Positions 26,927 to 35,067 of a stretch of 56,355 nt of DNA are shown here, piece after piece. The position numbers were made by a program, and so were the translations under genes. Each line of letters starts with the position of its first letter. Position 1 is the stretch's first letter. Source of the stretch: Alphaproteobacteria bacterium 65-37. Lineage in GTDB: Bacteria; Pseudomonadota; Alphaproteobacteria; Reyranellales; Reyranellaceae. The notes below the pieces were generated by a model. It ran no database searches. It saw only the letters and a list, made by a program, of their open reading frames with translations, and was not told where the DNA came from. The stretch is taken from contig MKRV01000261.1 of the NCBI GenBank assembly GCA_001897995.1, forward strand, positions 51,113 to 107,467, given 5' to 3'.

Positions 26927-27919
26927 ATGAGCGCTTTGCCCGCAACGATGACCTGCGTCGAAATCACCAAGCCGGGCGGGCCGGAGGTGCTGGTGCCGAC
27001 GACACGCGCGGTGCCACAGCCCAAGGCCGGCGAAATCCTGATCAAGGTTGCGGCGACGGCTGTGAACCGCCCCGACCTCGCGCAGCGCGCCGGCGCCTAT
27101 CCGCCGCCACCGGGCGCGTCCGACCTGCCGGGGCTGGAAGCCGCCGGCACCGTTGCGGCCCTGGGCGACGGCGTCAGCGGCTGGGCGGTCGGCGATTCGA
27201 TCTGCGCCCTGACGCCGGGCGGTTCTTATGCCGAGTATTGCACCGTGCCCGCGCCGCAGTGCCTGCCGGTGCCGAAGGGCTTCGACATGCTGCACGCCGC
27301 GGCACTGCCCGAGAACTACTTCACCGTGTGGCACAACCTCTTCGAACGCGGCCGACTCGAGGCCGGCGAGAAGGTGTTGATCCATGGCGGGGCGAGCGGC
27401 ATCGGCACCACGGCGATCCAGCTCGCCAAGGCGTTCGGCGCGACGGTCTTCACCACCGTTCGCACGCCGGAGAAAGCCAAGGCGGTGACGGCACTCGGCG
27501 CCGACCGCGCCATCCTTTACAAGGACAACGACTGGGCAGCCGAGGTGAAGAAACTCTCGGGCGGCGTCGATGTCGTGCTCGACATGGTGGCCGGCGACTA
27601 CCTGCCGAAGAATCTCGGCCTGCTGAAGCTCGACGGCCGCTGCGTCGTCATCGCCGTCCAAGGCGGTGCCGCCGCCACGATCAGTGCCGGCATCCTGATG
27701 GTGAATCGCCTCACCCTGACCGGTTCGACCCTGCGGCCGCAGAGCATCGAGAACAAGGGCCGCATGGCGCGCGGCCTGAAAGAGAAGGTCTGGCCGCTGC
27801 TCGAGAGCGGCAAGATCAAGCCGATCCTCTTCAAGACCTTCCCGCTCACCCAGGCTGCGGCCGCCCATGCCGAGCTGGAGCGCGCCGACCATGTCGGCAA
27901 GGTCATGATGACGGTCTGA
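26927..27919 (+). CDS. NAD(P)H-quinone oxidoreductase, PIG3 type
   Basis: 330-aa zinc-independent medium-chain reductase. The N-terminal half has AVNRPDLAQRAGAYPPPPGASD, typical of the PIG3/TP53I3 subgroup. The cofactor fold starts at LIHGGASGIGTTAIQLAKAFG, and FTTVRTPEKAKA suggests preference for NADPH. Zinc-binding cysteines are absent, as expected. It is divergent from DUF1192 with a 66-base gap, and ends at a strong terminator. Confidence 0.9.
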   Translation: MSALPATMTCVEITKPGGPEVLVPTTRAVPQPKAGEILIKVAATAVNRPDLAQRAGAYPPPPGASDLPGLEAAGTVAALGDGVSGWAVGDSICALTPGGSYAEYCTVPAPQCLPVPKGFDMLHAAALPENYFTVWHNLFERGRLEAGEKVLIHGGASGIGTTAIQLAKAFGATVFTTVRTPEKAKAVTALGADRAILYKDNDWAAEVKKLSGGVDVVLDMVAGDYLPKNLGLLKLDGRCVVIAVQGGAAATISAGILMVNRLTLTGSTLRPQSIENKGRMARGLKEKVWPLLESGKIKPILFKTFPLTQAAAAHAELERADHVGKVMMTV

Positions 27920-27946
27920 AACAACCGTCGCGCGCAGCGATCAAAC

Positions 27947-27985
27947 AAAAGCCCCGGCAGGCCATCTGGCTTGCCGGGGCTTTTT
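27947..27985. terminator. Strong bidirectional intrinsic terminator
   Basis: AAAAGCCCCGGCA and TGCCGGGGCTTTT flank a 12-base loop. The T-run on the plus strand (27981–27985) and the matching A-run at 27947 give terminators for both the quinone reductase (plus) and TrcR (minus) genes, which converge here. Confidence 0.9.
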
Positions 27986-28021
27986 CTTGGCTGGGTTGCC
28001 GAATGAAACGTCGGCAACAGC

Positions 28022-28672
28022 TCAGTCGTGCGAGGTTTCGTCGACGTCCGGCTGATCGGCTTCCCCCGGATCGGCGGCAGGCGCCGCTTCGTCTTCCTGC
28101 GGCGCACCGGCGCGGGCAGCCTCGCGCTTGCGCGCTGCATCCTCTCGCGCGGCTTTGCGACGGGCCTTGTCGACGGCGTCGTTGAGGTCCTTCAAGGTGC
28201 AGAGCCCCAACGTCACCGGGTCCCGCGGGCGCACGTTCTGCATGTTCCAATGGGTGCGATCGCGAACCGACTGGACGGTGCTCTTGGTCGAGCCCACCAG
28301 CTTGGCGACCTGGCTGTCCTGCAACTCGGGATGGACCTTCAGCAGCCAGGCGATGGCATCGGGACGATCCTGGCGCTTGGCGACGGGCGTGTAGCGAGGG
28401 CCTTTGGAACGGGCGACGGGCTCGGGCACGTCGCGGGCGCTGAGCTTCAGACGTGCGCCTTGGTCGGCCTCCGCCCGCTTGATCTCTTCCTTGGTGAGCT
28501 GGCCATTGGTCGTCGGATCGAGACCCGTCATACCGCCTGCGACCTCGCCGTCGGCGATCGCCTGCACTTCGAGCGGATGCAGGCCGGTAAAGGCCGAAAT
28601 CTGGTCGAAGGTCAGGGTCGTGTTTTCGACCAGCCAAACGGCGGTCGCCTTGGGCATCAAGACTTGCGGCAT
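28022..28672 (-). CDS. trcR: Cell-cycle transcriptional regulator TrcR (DUF1013)
   Basis: 216 aa. The opening LMPKATAVWLVENTTLTFDQ and GLHPLEVQAIADGEVAGGM are the hallmark of DUF1013, a conserved alphaproteobacterial family named TrcR for its cell-cycle role. A helix-turn-helix-like segment follows (DSQVAKLVGSTKSTVQSVRDR). The tail is a long charged and alanine-rich extension (about residues 165–216) likely to be disordered. It is monocistronic, ending at the shared terminator. Confidence 0.9.
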   Translation of the reverse strand: MPQVLMPKATAVWLVENTTLTFDQISAFTGLHPLEVQAIADGEVAGGMTGLDPTTNGQLTKEEIKRAEADQGARLKLSARDVPEPVARSKGPRYTPVAKRQDRPDAIAWLLKVHPELQDSQVAKLVGSTKSTVQSVRDRTHWNMQNVRPRDPVTLGLCTLKDLNDAVDKARRKAAREDAARKREAARAGAPQEDEAAPAADPGEADQPDVDETSHD

Positions 28673-28789
28673 GAATTCACTCTCCTCGCCCGGATATAGA
28701 GGCCACCTCCGGCCCCGCCAACCCGAAAAGCGTCCGCCCCCATCGCATAGCTGTGATGGGCCGGCTGAAAGGGCTGTCAGAAATGGAAA

Positions 28790-28812
28790 CGGCCGGGGTT
28801 ACCCCCCGGCCG
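28790..28812 (-). terminator. Hairpin after ompA
   Basis: CGGCCGGGG pairs with CCCCGGCCG around the loop TTACC. It lies about 30 bases after the ompA stop on the minus strand and is followed there by TTTCCATTTC, a weak T-tract. Probable terminator for ompA. Confidence 0.7.
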
Positions 28813-28840
28813 CTCCTCGAAGACTTGGCTTCGGATCGTC

Positions 28841-29791
28841 TTACTGAATGACGATCTCGACGCGGCGGTTCTGCGGCTCGCGGACGTTCGGGCCGGTCTG
28901 GACCAGCAGACCCTGCTCGCCACGGCCGATGACCGAGATCGCCGTTGCCGGCACGCCTTCACGCACCAGGGCGTCCTTGACGGCATTCGCACGACGCAGC
29001 GACAGCGCCATGTTGTACTGCTCGGAGCCCGACGTATCCGTGTGGCCGGTCGCCGTGATGCGGGCGTTACCCTTGGTCTTGAAGGCCTGGGCAGCCTGCT
29101 TGATCGTGTTCAGAGCCTGGGCCGACAGGTTCGAGCGGTCCCAATCGAAGAACACCATGTAGGACGGCGGCGCAACGGCCGGCGGCGGCGGCGGCGGAGC
29201 GGCCGGAGCCGAACCGAACTTCAGCTGCAGGCCGAGCATGAGGCTGAAGTTGTTGTTGCTCCAGGTCGTGCTGCCCCAAGCGGTGTTCACGCTCGGGTTG
29301 GTCGTGCCGTAATAGCGGCCGTCCAGGTTGATGCGGAAGTTGGTGTCGACGTTGTAGCTGACACCGATGATGCCCTGGTAGGCGAACTGCGTGCTGCCGA
29401 GCGAGCTGTTGCTGTCGACGAACGCGACACCGGCGCCGGCGCCGATGTACGGGGTGATCACCGAACCCGGCATGAAGTCGTACAGCAGGTTGGCGAGGAT
29501 GCCGAGCTGACCGACCTGACCGTTGACCGCCGCGCCCGGGGCCCACAGGTTGGTGTTGTTCTGACGGTACACGCCTTCGATCTCGACGCGCGGACCCACG
29601 AAGTCGTAGCCGATCACGCCACCGACCGCCCAGCCCGTCTGCGGGCTGACGTTGACACCGGAGATCGTGGTGTTGAGCAGCCAGTTCACACCGCCTTCAG
29701 CACCGATGTAGATACCGGGCTGCGGCGACTGAGCTTGCGCCGCAACCGGCAGCGCAACCGCCGCCACGGCGGCCAGAAGAGCCTTCTTCAT
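28841..29791 (-). CDS. OmpA-family outer-membrane protein
   Basis: 316 aa. A signal peptide (cut likely after AAQA, residue 20) leads into an eight-strand β-barrel (about 25–200: GIYIGAEGGVNWLL … FSLMLGLQLKFG). A proline linker (PPPPPP, about 205) precedes the OmpA peptidoglycan-binding domain, with GHTDTSGSEQYNMALSLRRA holding the Asp and Arg that contact diaminopimelate. It links outer membrane to cell wall. GAGGGGAAG precedes the ATG. The gene stands alone with a promoter region of about 180 bases and its own terminator, fitting an abundant envelope protein. Confidence 0.93.
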   Translation of the reverse strand: MKKALLAAVAAVALPVAAQAQSPQPGIYIGAEGGVNWLLNTTISGVNVSPQTGWAVGGVIGYDFVGPRVEIEGVYRQNNTNLWAPGAAVNGQVGQLGILANLLYDFMPGSVITPYIGAGAGVAFVDSNSSLGSTQFAYQGIIGVSYNVDTNFRINLDGRYYGTTNPSVNTAWGSTTWSNNNFSLMLGLQLKFGSAPAAPPPPPPAVAPPSYMVFFDWDRSNLSAQALNTIKQAAQAFKTKGNARITATGHTDTSGSEQYNMALSLRRANAVKDALVREGVPATAISVIGRGEQGLLVQTGPNVREPQNRRVEIVIQ

Positions 29792-29976
29792 GAGAACTTC
29801 CCCTCGTAGTCGAAAAACTGGTCGAAACCGAAACTTTTTATCGAGTGTTCAGGCGGGCTTATATCGCTAGCCTCACGAGGTCTTATATACACACCACGTT
29901 TGGTGAGGCGCAACCAAGGCACGCCTGCCATCAAACGGTCATCCGGCCCCTGTGGCGAGCCGGCAACAGTGCCGTA

Positions 29977-30495
29977 TTATCGGGTTTCCAGCACACCTTG
30001 TGAAGGCGCTGCACCGTAGCCGCTGTCACTACTAGATCTAGTGGTGGCAGCCCCGCTATTGCGGTCGACCGGAATGGGCATTCTGAGGCCGATGACACCC
30101 CCACCCGCCTCGCTTCGGCCATAGAGTTTTGGGCCGCTGAGCGATTCCGGCGCCGCATCATGCCGCTCTGCGAGATTGGGGTGCGGCAGCGGAACATCGG
30201 GGTCCGAAGCGCCTGGCGCCAGCAACTTTCCGACGATTTCGGCGCCACTGGGCTGCGTCTCGACTGAGGTCAGCGAGGAACGCGGCGGCGCCTTGGACGC
30301 AGCCGAAGAGGCCGGTCGCGGGCGAACAACCGGCGCGGCCACCACGGGCGGCGTCGACACTACCGATGGTGAGCCGGCCGATGCCGAGAGGGGTGAGGGC
30401 GGCTCGGCCGCTGCGACGGGGGCCCACACGGCCAATAGGCCGGCGACCGCCCCGGCCGCTAGCGCGACGGCGTACCTGCAAGGTGACGATTTCAT
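29977..30495 (-). CDS. Secreted proline/alanine/serine-rich protein of unknown function
   Basis: 172 aa, no recognised family. A basic start (MKSSPCRYA) and hydrophobic stretch ending VAAAEPP form a clear signal peptide. The mature part is low-complexity (Pro, Ala, Ser, Val) for about 60 residues, then a slightly more ordered end. ATG 30495 has AAGGTGAA just upstream; an ATG seven codons earlier is possible. The start codon sits in the loop of a hairpin that hides the ribosome-binding site (30477–30506). Probably an envelope protein, but its role cannot be told. Confidence 0.65.
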   Translation of the reverse strand: MKSSPCRYAVALAAGAVAGLLAVWAPVAAAEPPSPLSASAGSPSVVSTPPVVAAPVVRPRPASSAASKAPPRSSLTSVETQPSGAEIVGKLLAPGASDPDVPLPHPNLAERHDAAPESLSGPKLYGRSEAGGGVIGLRMPIPVDRNSGAATTRSSSDSGYGAAPSQGVLETR

Positions 30496-30506
30496 TTCAC
30501 CTTGCA
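30477..30506 (-). promoter_or_regulatory. Hairpin sequestering the ribosome-binding site of the secreted protein
   Basis: On the minus strand TGCAAGGTGA pairs perfectly with TCACCTTGCA (10 bp). The ten-base loop contains the ATG of the gene at 29977–30495, and the Shine–Dalgarno-like AAGGTGA is in the stem. Part of the 3' arm lies in the coding region. Confidence 0.6.
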
Positions 30507-30606
30507 GATGGTGCATTTCGCCGGGCTTTCCAACGCGGCATTTTGGATGCTTCCCCCAGTCATTCTGAGGTAAATCGCCATTCACCACAGTGATGGAGGA
30601 AATGGT

Positions 30607-31398
30607 ATGGGCCAGTACAGCAAGGTCGAGACCGACGGCCGCCTGATGATCGTCACGATCAATCGACCCGAGGTCTATAATTCGCTTCACCCCATGGCCA
30701 ACCAGGAGCTGGTCGAGGCGTTCGACGAATTCCAGACCAACCCCGATCTGTGGGTCGCAATCATCACGGGCGCCGGCGACAAGGCCTTCTCGGCCGGCAA
30801 CGACCTGAAATACCACGCCGAGTTGCAGGCCAAGACCGGCAAGCGGCCCGTCCATCCGGCCAAGGGTTTCGGCGGCCTCGCCAACCGCTTCGACCTCGAC
30901 AAGCCGGTGATCGCGGCGGTCAACGGCGTGGCCATGGGCGGCGGCTTCGAGATCGCCCTGGCCTGCGACATCGTCATCGCCTCCGACAAGGCGACCTTCG
31001 CCCTCCCCGAGCCCAAGGTCGGCCTGGCCGCCGGCGCCGGCGGTATGCAGCGCCTCTCACGCATGATCCCGCTCAAGAAGGCGATGGGCATGATGCTGAC
31101 CGGCCGGCATGTCCCAGCCAAGGAAGGTCACGAGCTGGGCTTCGTCACCGAGGTGGTGCCGCACGCCGAGCTGATGACGGCGGCCAAGCGATGGGCCAAC
31201 GACATTCTTGCCTGCTCGCCGATGTCGGTGCGCGCCACCAAGCAGGTCGTGATGCGCTCGCTGGACACGCCGTCGCTCGAGATCTCGATGCGCAATCAGC
31301 ACTATCCGGCCTTCATCGCCATGGCCCAGAGCGAGGATACGGTCGAGGGTCCGAAGGCCTTCGCCGAGAAGCGCAAGCCCAACTGGAAGGGGCGCTGA
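30607..31398 (+). CDS. Enoyl-CoA hydratase
   Basis: 263-aa crotonase-fold enzyme adding water across a 2-enoyl-CoA double bond. Both catalytic glutamates of true hydratases are present: Glu115 (AMGGGFEIALACD) and Glu135 (ALPEPKVGLAAGAGG). The oxyanion-hole region is SAGNDLKYH. A GGAGGAAATGGT ribosome-binding segment precedes the ATG. Transcribed in the same direction as the LIV-type transporter that follows after 108 bases; it may act on the imported compound. Confidence 0.93.
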   Translation: MGQYSKVETDGRLMIVTINRPEVYNSLHPMANQELVEAFDEFQTNPDLWVAIITGAGDKAFSAGNDLKYHAELQAKTGKRPVHPAKGFGGLANRFDLDKPVIAAVNGVAMGGGFEIALACDIVIASDKATFALPEPKVGLAAGAGGMQRLSRMIPLKKAMGMMLTGRHVPAKEGHELGFVTEVVPHAELMTAAKRWANDILACSPMSVRATKQVVMRSLDTPSLEISMRNQHYPAFIAMAQSEDTVEGPKAFAEKRKPNWKGR

Positions 31399-31451
31399 AA
31401 AAGAAACGCAGGCTGCATTTGCACAGCGGCCGGGCCGCGTTGACTCGCAAT

Positions 31452-31498
31452 CCTTCATCAATGAAGAGGTTTTCTTAATAAACGCTCATTGATGAAGG
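31452..31498. promoter_or_regulatory. 13-bp perfect inverted repeat before the LIV-type transporter operon
   Basis: CCTTCATCAATGA (31452–31464) and TCATTGATGAAGG (31486–31498) are exact reverse complements, 21 bases apart. The left arm contains its own small dyad (CTTCAT–CA–ATGAAG). The right arm overlaps the Shine–Dalgarno GAAGGGA of the binding-protein gene. It is either a DNA operator or an mRNA hairpin affecting translation. Confidence 0.65.
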
Positions 31499-31506
31499 GA
31501 AACGCC

Positions 31507-32679
31507 ATGTCTTCCAAGCTGCTCGGCCGCCGCCAAGTCACGATGGGAGCGACGATGGGCGTGGCGACACTCGCCACGCCGTTGCTGGTCAGGGCGCAGG
31601 AGCAGCCGATCAAGGTCGGCACGATCTTCCCGTTGTCGGGGCCGGCCGGTCCGAACGGCCAGGCCTGCACCCATGCAGTGCAGGTCGCGGCTGAAATGAT
31701 CAACGCCAAGGGCGGCGTCCTGGGACGCAAGATCGTCCTGGTCAGCAAGGACGACGAGAGCACGCCGGCGGTGGGCGTGACGCGGGCCAACGAGATGGCC
31801 AACGAAAAAGTCGCGGTGGTGATCGAAGGCTGGAACAGCCCGGTGACACTCGCCATGCAACCCGTGCTGGCGCGCGCCGACATCCTCGACATCACGGCCG
31901 TCTCGAAGGCCGATCCGATCCTGGCCGGCCAAGCCAATCCTTTCGCGGTGCGCATCAACAGCTCGAACGGGCAGGACGGCTCTGTGATCGCCGACATCCT
32001 GGCGAACCGGCTGAATGCCAAGCGCATCGGCTTCCTCAGCCAGAACGACGCGTACGGCAACGGCGCACAGTCGGTGATCGAGGCCGAGCTCACCAAGCTC
32101 GGCAAGCCGTGGGAGAAGGTCGTCACCGAGCAGTTTCCGTTCAAGCAGACCGACTTCCGCGTCAGCCTCGCCAATGTGAAGCAGGCCAAGCCCGACGCCG
32201 TCGTGGCGATCAACTCGGCGGAGTCCTCGGGCATGCCGGCATTGATCCAGCAGTATCGCCAGGCCGGCATCGAGGGCACCTTGGTCGGCGCCGTCGGCAC
32301 CATCCTGCCGACCGTGTTCAGGATCGCGGGTGAGGCGATGACCGGCGTGGTCTCAGCCGACATCTACTTCCCCGACCTGCCGCCGTTCGACGGCATCAAG
32401 GAGAACATCGAGTTCGTCGCTGCCTACAAGAAGGCGCACAACGAGCTGCCCGACAAAGGCGCGGCTCTGGGTGCGGCAGCCCTCGAAGTCTGGGCTAGTG
32501 CCGCCAACACGACCAAGAGCCTCGATCGCAAGACCGTCGCTGCCGCGATCCGCGGCAAGACGGTGCCGGGCACCATCCTGGGCAACCTCACCTTCGCCGC
32601 CAACGGCCAGGCGCAGCACAAGGATACCGTGTTCAAGGTCGTCGACGGCAAGACGGCGAAGCTCGAGGTCCTGAAGTAG
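31507..32679 (+). CDS. LIV-type ABC transporter substrate-binding protein
   Basis: Periplasmic receptor of the branched-chain amino-acid (LivK-like, type 1) family, 390 aa. The signal region carries twin arginines (GRRQVTMGATMG) and ends near LLVRAQEQP, so Tat export is possible. The mature start IKVGTIFPLSGPAGPNGQ and EMINAKGGVLGRKIVLV are the family signature. ATG 31507 has GAAGGGA seven bases upstream and is preferred to an ATG at 31489. First gene of a five-gene importer; the ligand is not necessarily an amino acid, since such receptors also take aromatic and alicyclic acids. Confidence 0.92.
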   Translation: MSSKLLGRRQVTMGATMGVATLATPLLVRAQEQPIKVGTIFPLSGPAGPNGQACTHAVQVAAEMINAKGGVLGRKIVLVSKDDESTPAVGVTRANEMANEKVAVVIEGWNSPVTLAMQPVLARADILDITAVSKADPILAGQANPFAVRINSSNGQDGSVIADILANRLNAKRIGFLSQNDAYGNGAQSVIEAELTKLGKPWEKVVTEQFPFKQTDFRVSLANVKQAKPDAVVAINSAESSGMPALIQQYRQAGIEGTLVGAVGTILPTVFRIAGEAMTGVVSADIYFPDLPPFDGIKENIEFVAAYKKAHNELPDKGAALGAAALEVWASAANTTKSLDRKTVAAAIRGKTVPGTILGNLTFAANGQAQHKDTVFKVVDGKTAKLEVLK

Positions 32680-33471
32680 TTGAACACCGCGGCAACGATC
32701 AGCAACGGGCGCCCTCACCTCGCCGTCGAAGGCCTGACCGTGCGCTACGGCGCGCTGACGGCCTTGTCCGACATGAGCTGGCAGGTGTCCGGCGGCGAAG
32801 TGCTGGGCATTATCGGGCCGAATGGTGCGGGCAAGAGCTCGTGCTTTGCAGCCGTGACCAACGCCGTGCGCCGCCAGGGTAGCGTAAAGCTCGACGGCCG
32901 CGACGTCGGCGATATGCCGACGCACGAGCTGGCGCGCCTCGGCCTGCGGCGTACCTTCCAGCACAACGCCTTCTTCGGCGAGCTGTCGCTGCTCGAGAAT
33001 GCCGCCGCCGCCATGCTGCGCGAGCATTCGACTCCCCTCGCCCAGTCGCTGGCCCTGCCCTGGCGCGAGACGGCAACGCGCCGTCGCGGCGAAGCGGCCG
33101 CTGCCGAGCTGCTGTCCTCTTTCGGCATCGCCGCCTCGGAACACGGAAAGCGGCCGGGCGACATTGCCTACGGCACACAGCGCCTGCTCTCCATCGTGCT
33201 GGCCTACGGCGCCGGCGCACGCGCCTTGCTGATCGACGAGCCGGCGGCCGGCACCGGAGGCACCGACATGAAGATCCTCGCCGATCTGCTGATCGATCTG
33301 CGGCGCCGCGGCGTCGCGGTGGTGGTGATCGAGCACCACATGGACCTCATCATGGCGATCGCCGATCGCATCGTGGTGATCGACCAGGGCCGCAAGCTGG
33401 CCGAGGGAACGCCGGCCGAGATCCAGCGCAACGATGCCGTGCTCGAAGCCTATCTGGGCCGCGCCGCATGA
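32680..33471 (+). CDS. LIV-type ABC transporter ATPase (LivG-like)
   Basis: 263-aa ATPase. Walker A is GPNGAGKSS (about 47–55), Walker B is ALLIDEPAAG, and the switch histidine follows in VIEHHMDL. The signature region reads IAYGTQRLLSI instead of a canonical LSGGQ, which is within the variation of LivG proteins. The start is TTG directly after the TAG of the binding-protein gene; the first in-frame ATG is over 30 codons in and would remove the first strand. The stop overlaps the next ATG. Confidence 0.92.
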   Translation: MNTAATISNGRPHLAVEGLTVRYGALTALSDMSWQVSGGEVLGIIGPNGAGKSSCFAAVTNAVRRQGSVKLDGRDVGDMPTHELARLGLRRTFQHNAFFGELSLLENAAAAMLREHSTPLAQSLALPWRETATRRRGEAAAAELLSSFGIAASEHGKRPGDIAYGTQRLLSIVLAYGAGARALLIDEPAAGTGGTDMKILADLLIDLRRRGVAVVVIEHHMDLIMAIADRIVVIDQGRKLAEGTPAEIQRNDAVLEAYLGRAA

Positions 33472-34202
33472 CCGCTGCCCTCGAAGCCCGAGGACTGACC
33501 GTCCGCTACGGCGGCAATCTTGCCGTCGACGGCATCGATGTCACGGTCGGCGCCGGCCACATGGTCGGCATGGTCGGTGCCAATGGTGCCGGCAAGAGCA
33601 CACTGATCAATGCGCTGGCCGGCTGGTCGCGCGGAGCCCCGACCGTGCGCGGCGCCGTGCGGCTGGGCGAGCAATCGATGGACGGCCTGCCGCCGCATCG
33701 CCGCGCCCATGACGGCCTGGTGCTCGTCCCCGAAGGCAAAGGCATCTTCGCCGAGCTGACGGTGATGGAGAATCTTGCACTGGTGAAGCCGCCCGCCGAC
33801 ACGACCGGGCGCCATGCCTTCACCATGGACGACATCTTCGACCTCTTCCCGCGGCTCGCCGAGCGGCGCAGTCACAAGGGACGCATGCTGTCGGGCGGCG
33901 AGCGCCAGATGGTGGCGGTGAGCCGCGCCTTGCGTGCCGCACCGAAGGTGCTGCTGCTCGACGAGCCGTCGGCGGGCCTCGCGCCACGCCTGGTGCTCGA
34001 ACTGCTGACAACCATGCGTGGCCTGGTCGATCGCGGCCTGTCGCTGCTGCTGGTCGAGCAGAACGTGCGTGCAACGCTCGAGCTGGTCGACGAACTCTAC
34101 CTGCTGGAGCGCGGCAAGGTCGTCGCCAAGGGCACGGCCGCTGCCATGAAGAACGACCCGCGCATCCTCGAAGCCTATCTCGGAAGCCTCACCGCATCAT
34201 GA
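33468..34202 (+). CDS. LIV-type ABC transporter ATPase (LivF-like)
   Basis: 244-aa second ATPase of the importer. Walker A is GANGAGKST, the signature is MLSGGERQMVAVSRAL, Walker B is VLLLDEPSAGLAP and the switch segment LLVEQNVR. These features, including the EQN after the H-loop position, are typical of LivF. The ATG overlaps the LivG-like stop (ATGA), so translation is coupled. Confidence 0.94.
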   Translation: MTAALEARGLTVRYGGNLAVDGIDVTVGAGHMVGMVGANGAGKSTLINALAGWSRGAPTVRGAVRLGEQSMDGLPPHRRAHDGLVLVPEGKGIFAELTVMENLALVKPPADTTGRHAFTMDDIFDLFPRLAERRSHKGRMLSGGERQMVAVSRALRAAPKVLLLDEPSAGLAPRLVLELLTTMRGLVDRGLSLLLVEQNVRATLELVDELYLLERGKVVAKGTAAAMKNDPRILEAYLGSLTAS

Positions 34203-34212
34203 ACCGGCGGCC

Positions 34213-35067
34213 ATGAATCTCGCGCAACAGCTCATCAACGGCCTGGTCCTGGGCTCCGGCTATGCCCTGGTGGCGATCGGCTGGACGGTGCTCCTGGGGG
34301 CCGCCCGGCTGGTCAACTTCGCCCACGGCCAGCTCTACATGCTGGGCGCCTTCGTCGCCTGGGCGGTCATGCACAAGCTCGGCGTGAGCTACTATCTTGC
34401 CGTGCCGCTCGCGGTGCTGGCACTCGGCCTGCTGGGCGTGCTCCTGCAGGTGATGATGCTGCCGTTGGTCATGCAGCAGAACCTCACCAGCCTGATGATC
34501 GTCACGTTGGGCTTCGGCTACGTCTTCACCGGCGGCGCCTCGAAGATCTTCGGCGGCGATCCGCAATCCTTCGTAAGTCCGCTGACGGCTGCCAGCATCC
34601 GCTTCGGTGAGGTCTGGTTCACCTGGGCCGACGTGGTGACGCTGGTGGGCACGCTGATCCTCTTCGCGCTGCTCTGGCTGGTCCTGAACCGGACGCGCAC
34701 CGGGGCGATCGTCCGGTCGGTGGCCGAGGATCCCAAGCTCGCGCAGCTCTTCGGCATCAACGCAGCCTTCGTCTATATCGGTGTCTTCGTCTTCGAATGC
34801 GCCGCCGTCGCACTGGGCGCCGGCCTGGTGGCGCCGCGCAGCCCGATCCTGACCAGCATGGGCTTCGACGAGGTGATCCTGACCTTCGTGATCGTCGTGC
34901 TGGGCGGCATCGGCAGCGTCGGCGGTAGCCTGCTGGCCGGCTTCGGCCTCGGCATGTTCACCGCCCTGTTCGGCGCCCTGGTGTCGCCGGCCCATACGAC
35001 GGCCGCCGCCTTCCTCGTGCTGCTGGCGGTGCTGGTGCTGCGGCCCGGCGGATTGGCGGCGAAATGA
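34213..35067 (+). CDS. LIV-type ABC transporter permease (LivH-like)
   Basis: 284-aa inner-membrane permease with about eight helices. LINGLVLGSGYALVAIGWTV and AARLVNFAHGQLYMLGAFVAW form the LivH signature, and the conserved cytoplasmic loop that contacts the ATPases is seen as RTRTGAIVRSVAEDPKLAQLFGIN. It ends with an ATGA overlap into the next permease gene. Confidence 0.93.
   Translation: MNLAQQLINGLVLGSGYALVAIGWTVLLGAARLVNFAHGQLYMLGAFVAWAVMHKLGVSYYLAVPLAVLALGLLGVLLQVMMLPLVMQQNLTSLMIVTLGFGYVFTGGASKIFGGDPQSFVSPLTAASIRFGEVWFTWADVVTLVGTLILFALLWLVLNRTRTGAIVRSVAEDPKLAQLFGINAAFVYIGVFVFECAAVALGAGLVAPRSPILTSMGFDEVILTFVIVVLGGIGSVGGSLLAGFGLGMFTALFGALVSPAHTTAAAFLVLLAVLVLRPGGLAAK

Noticed and set aside
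32680..33471. Non-functional LivG-like ATPase because LSGGQ is missing
   Set aside because: LivG proteins commonly have a YGxQR-type signature; Walker A, Walker B and H-loop are intact.
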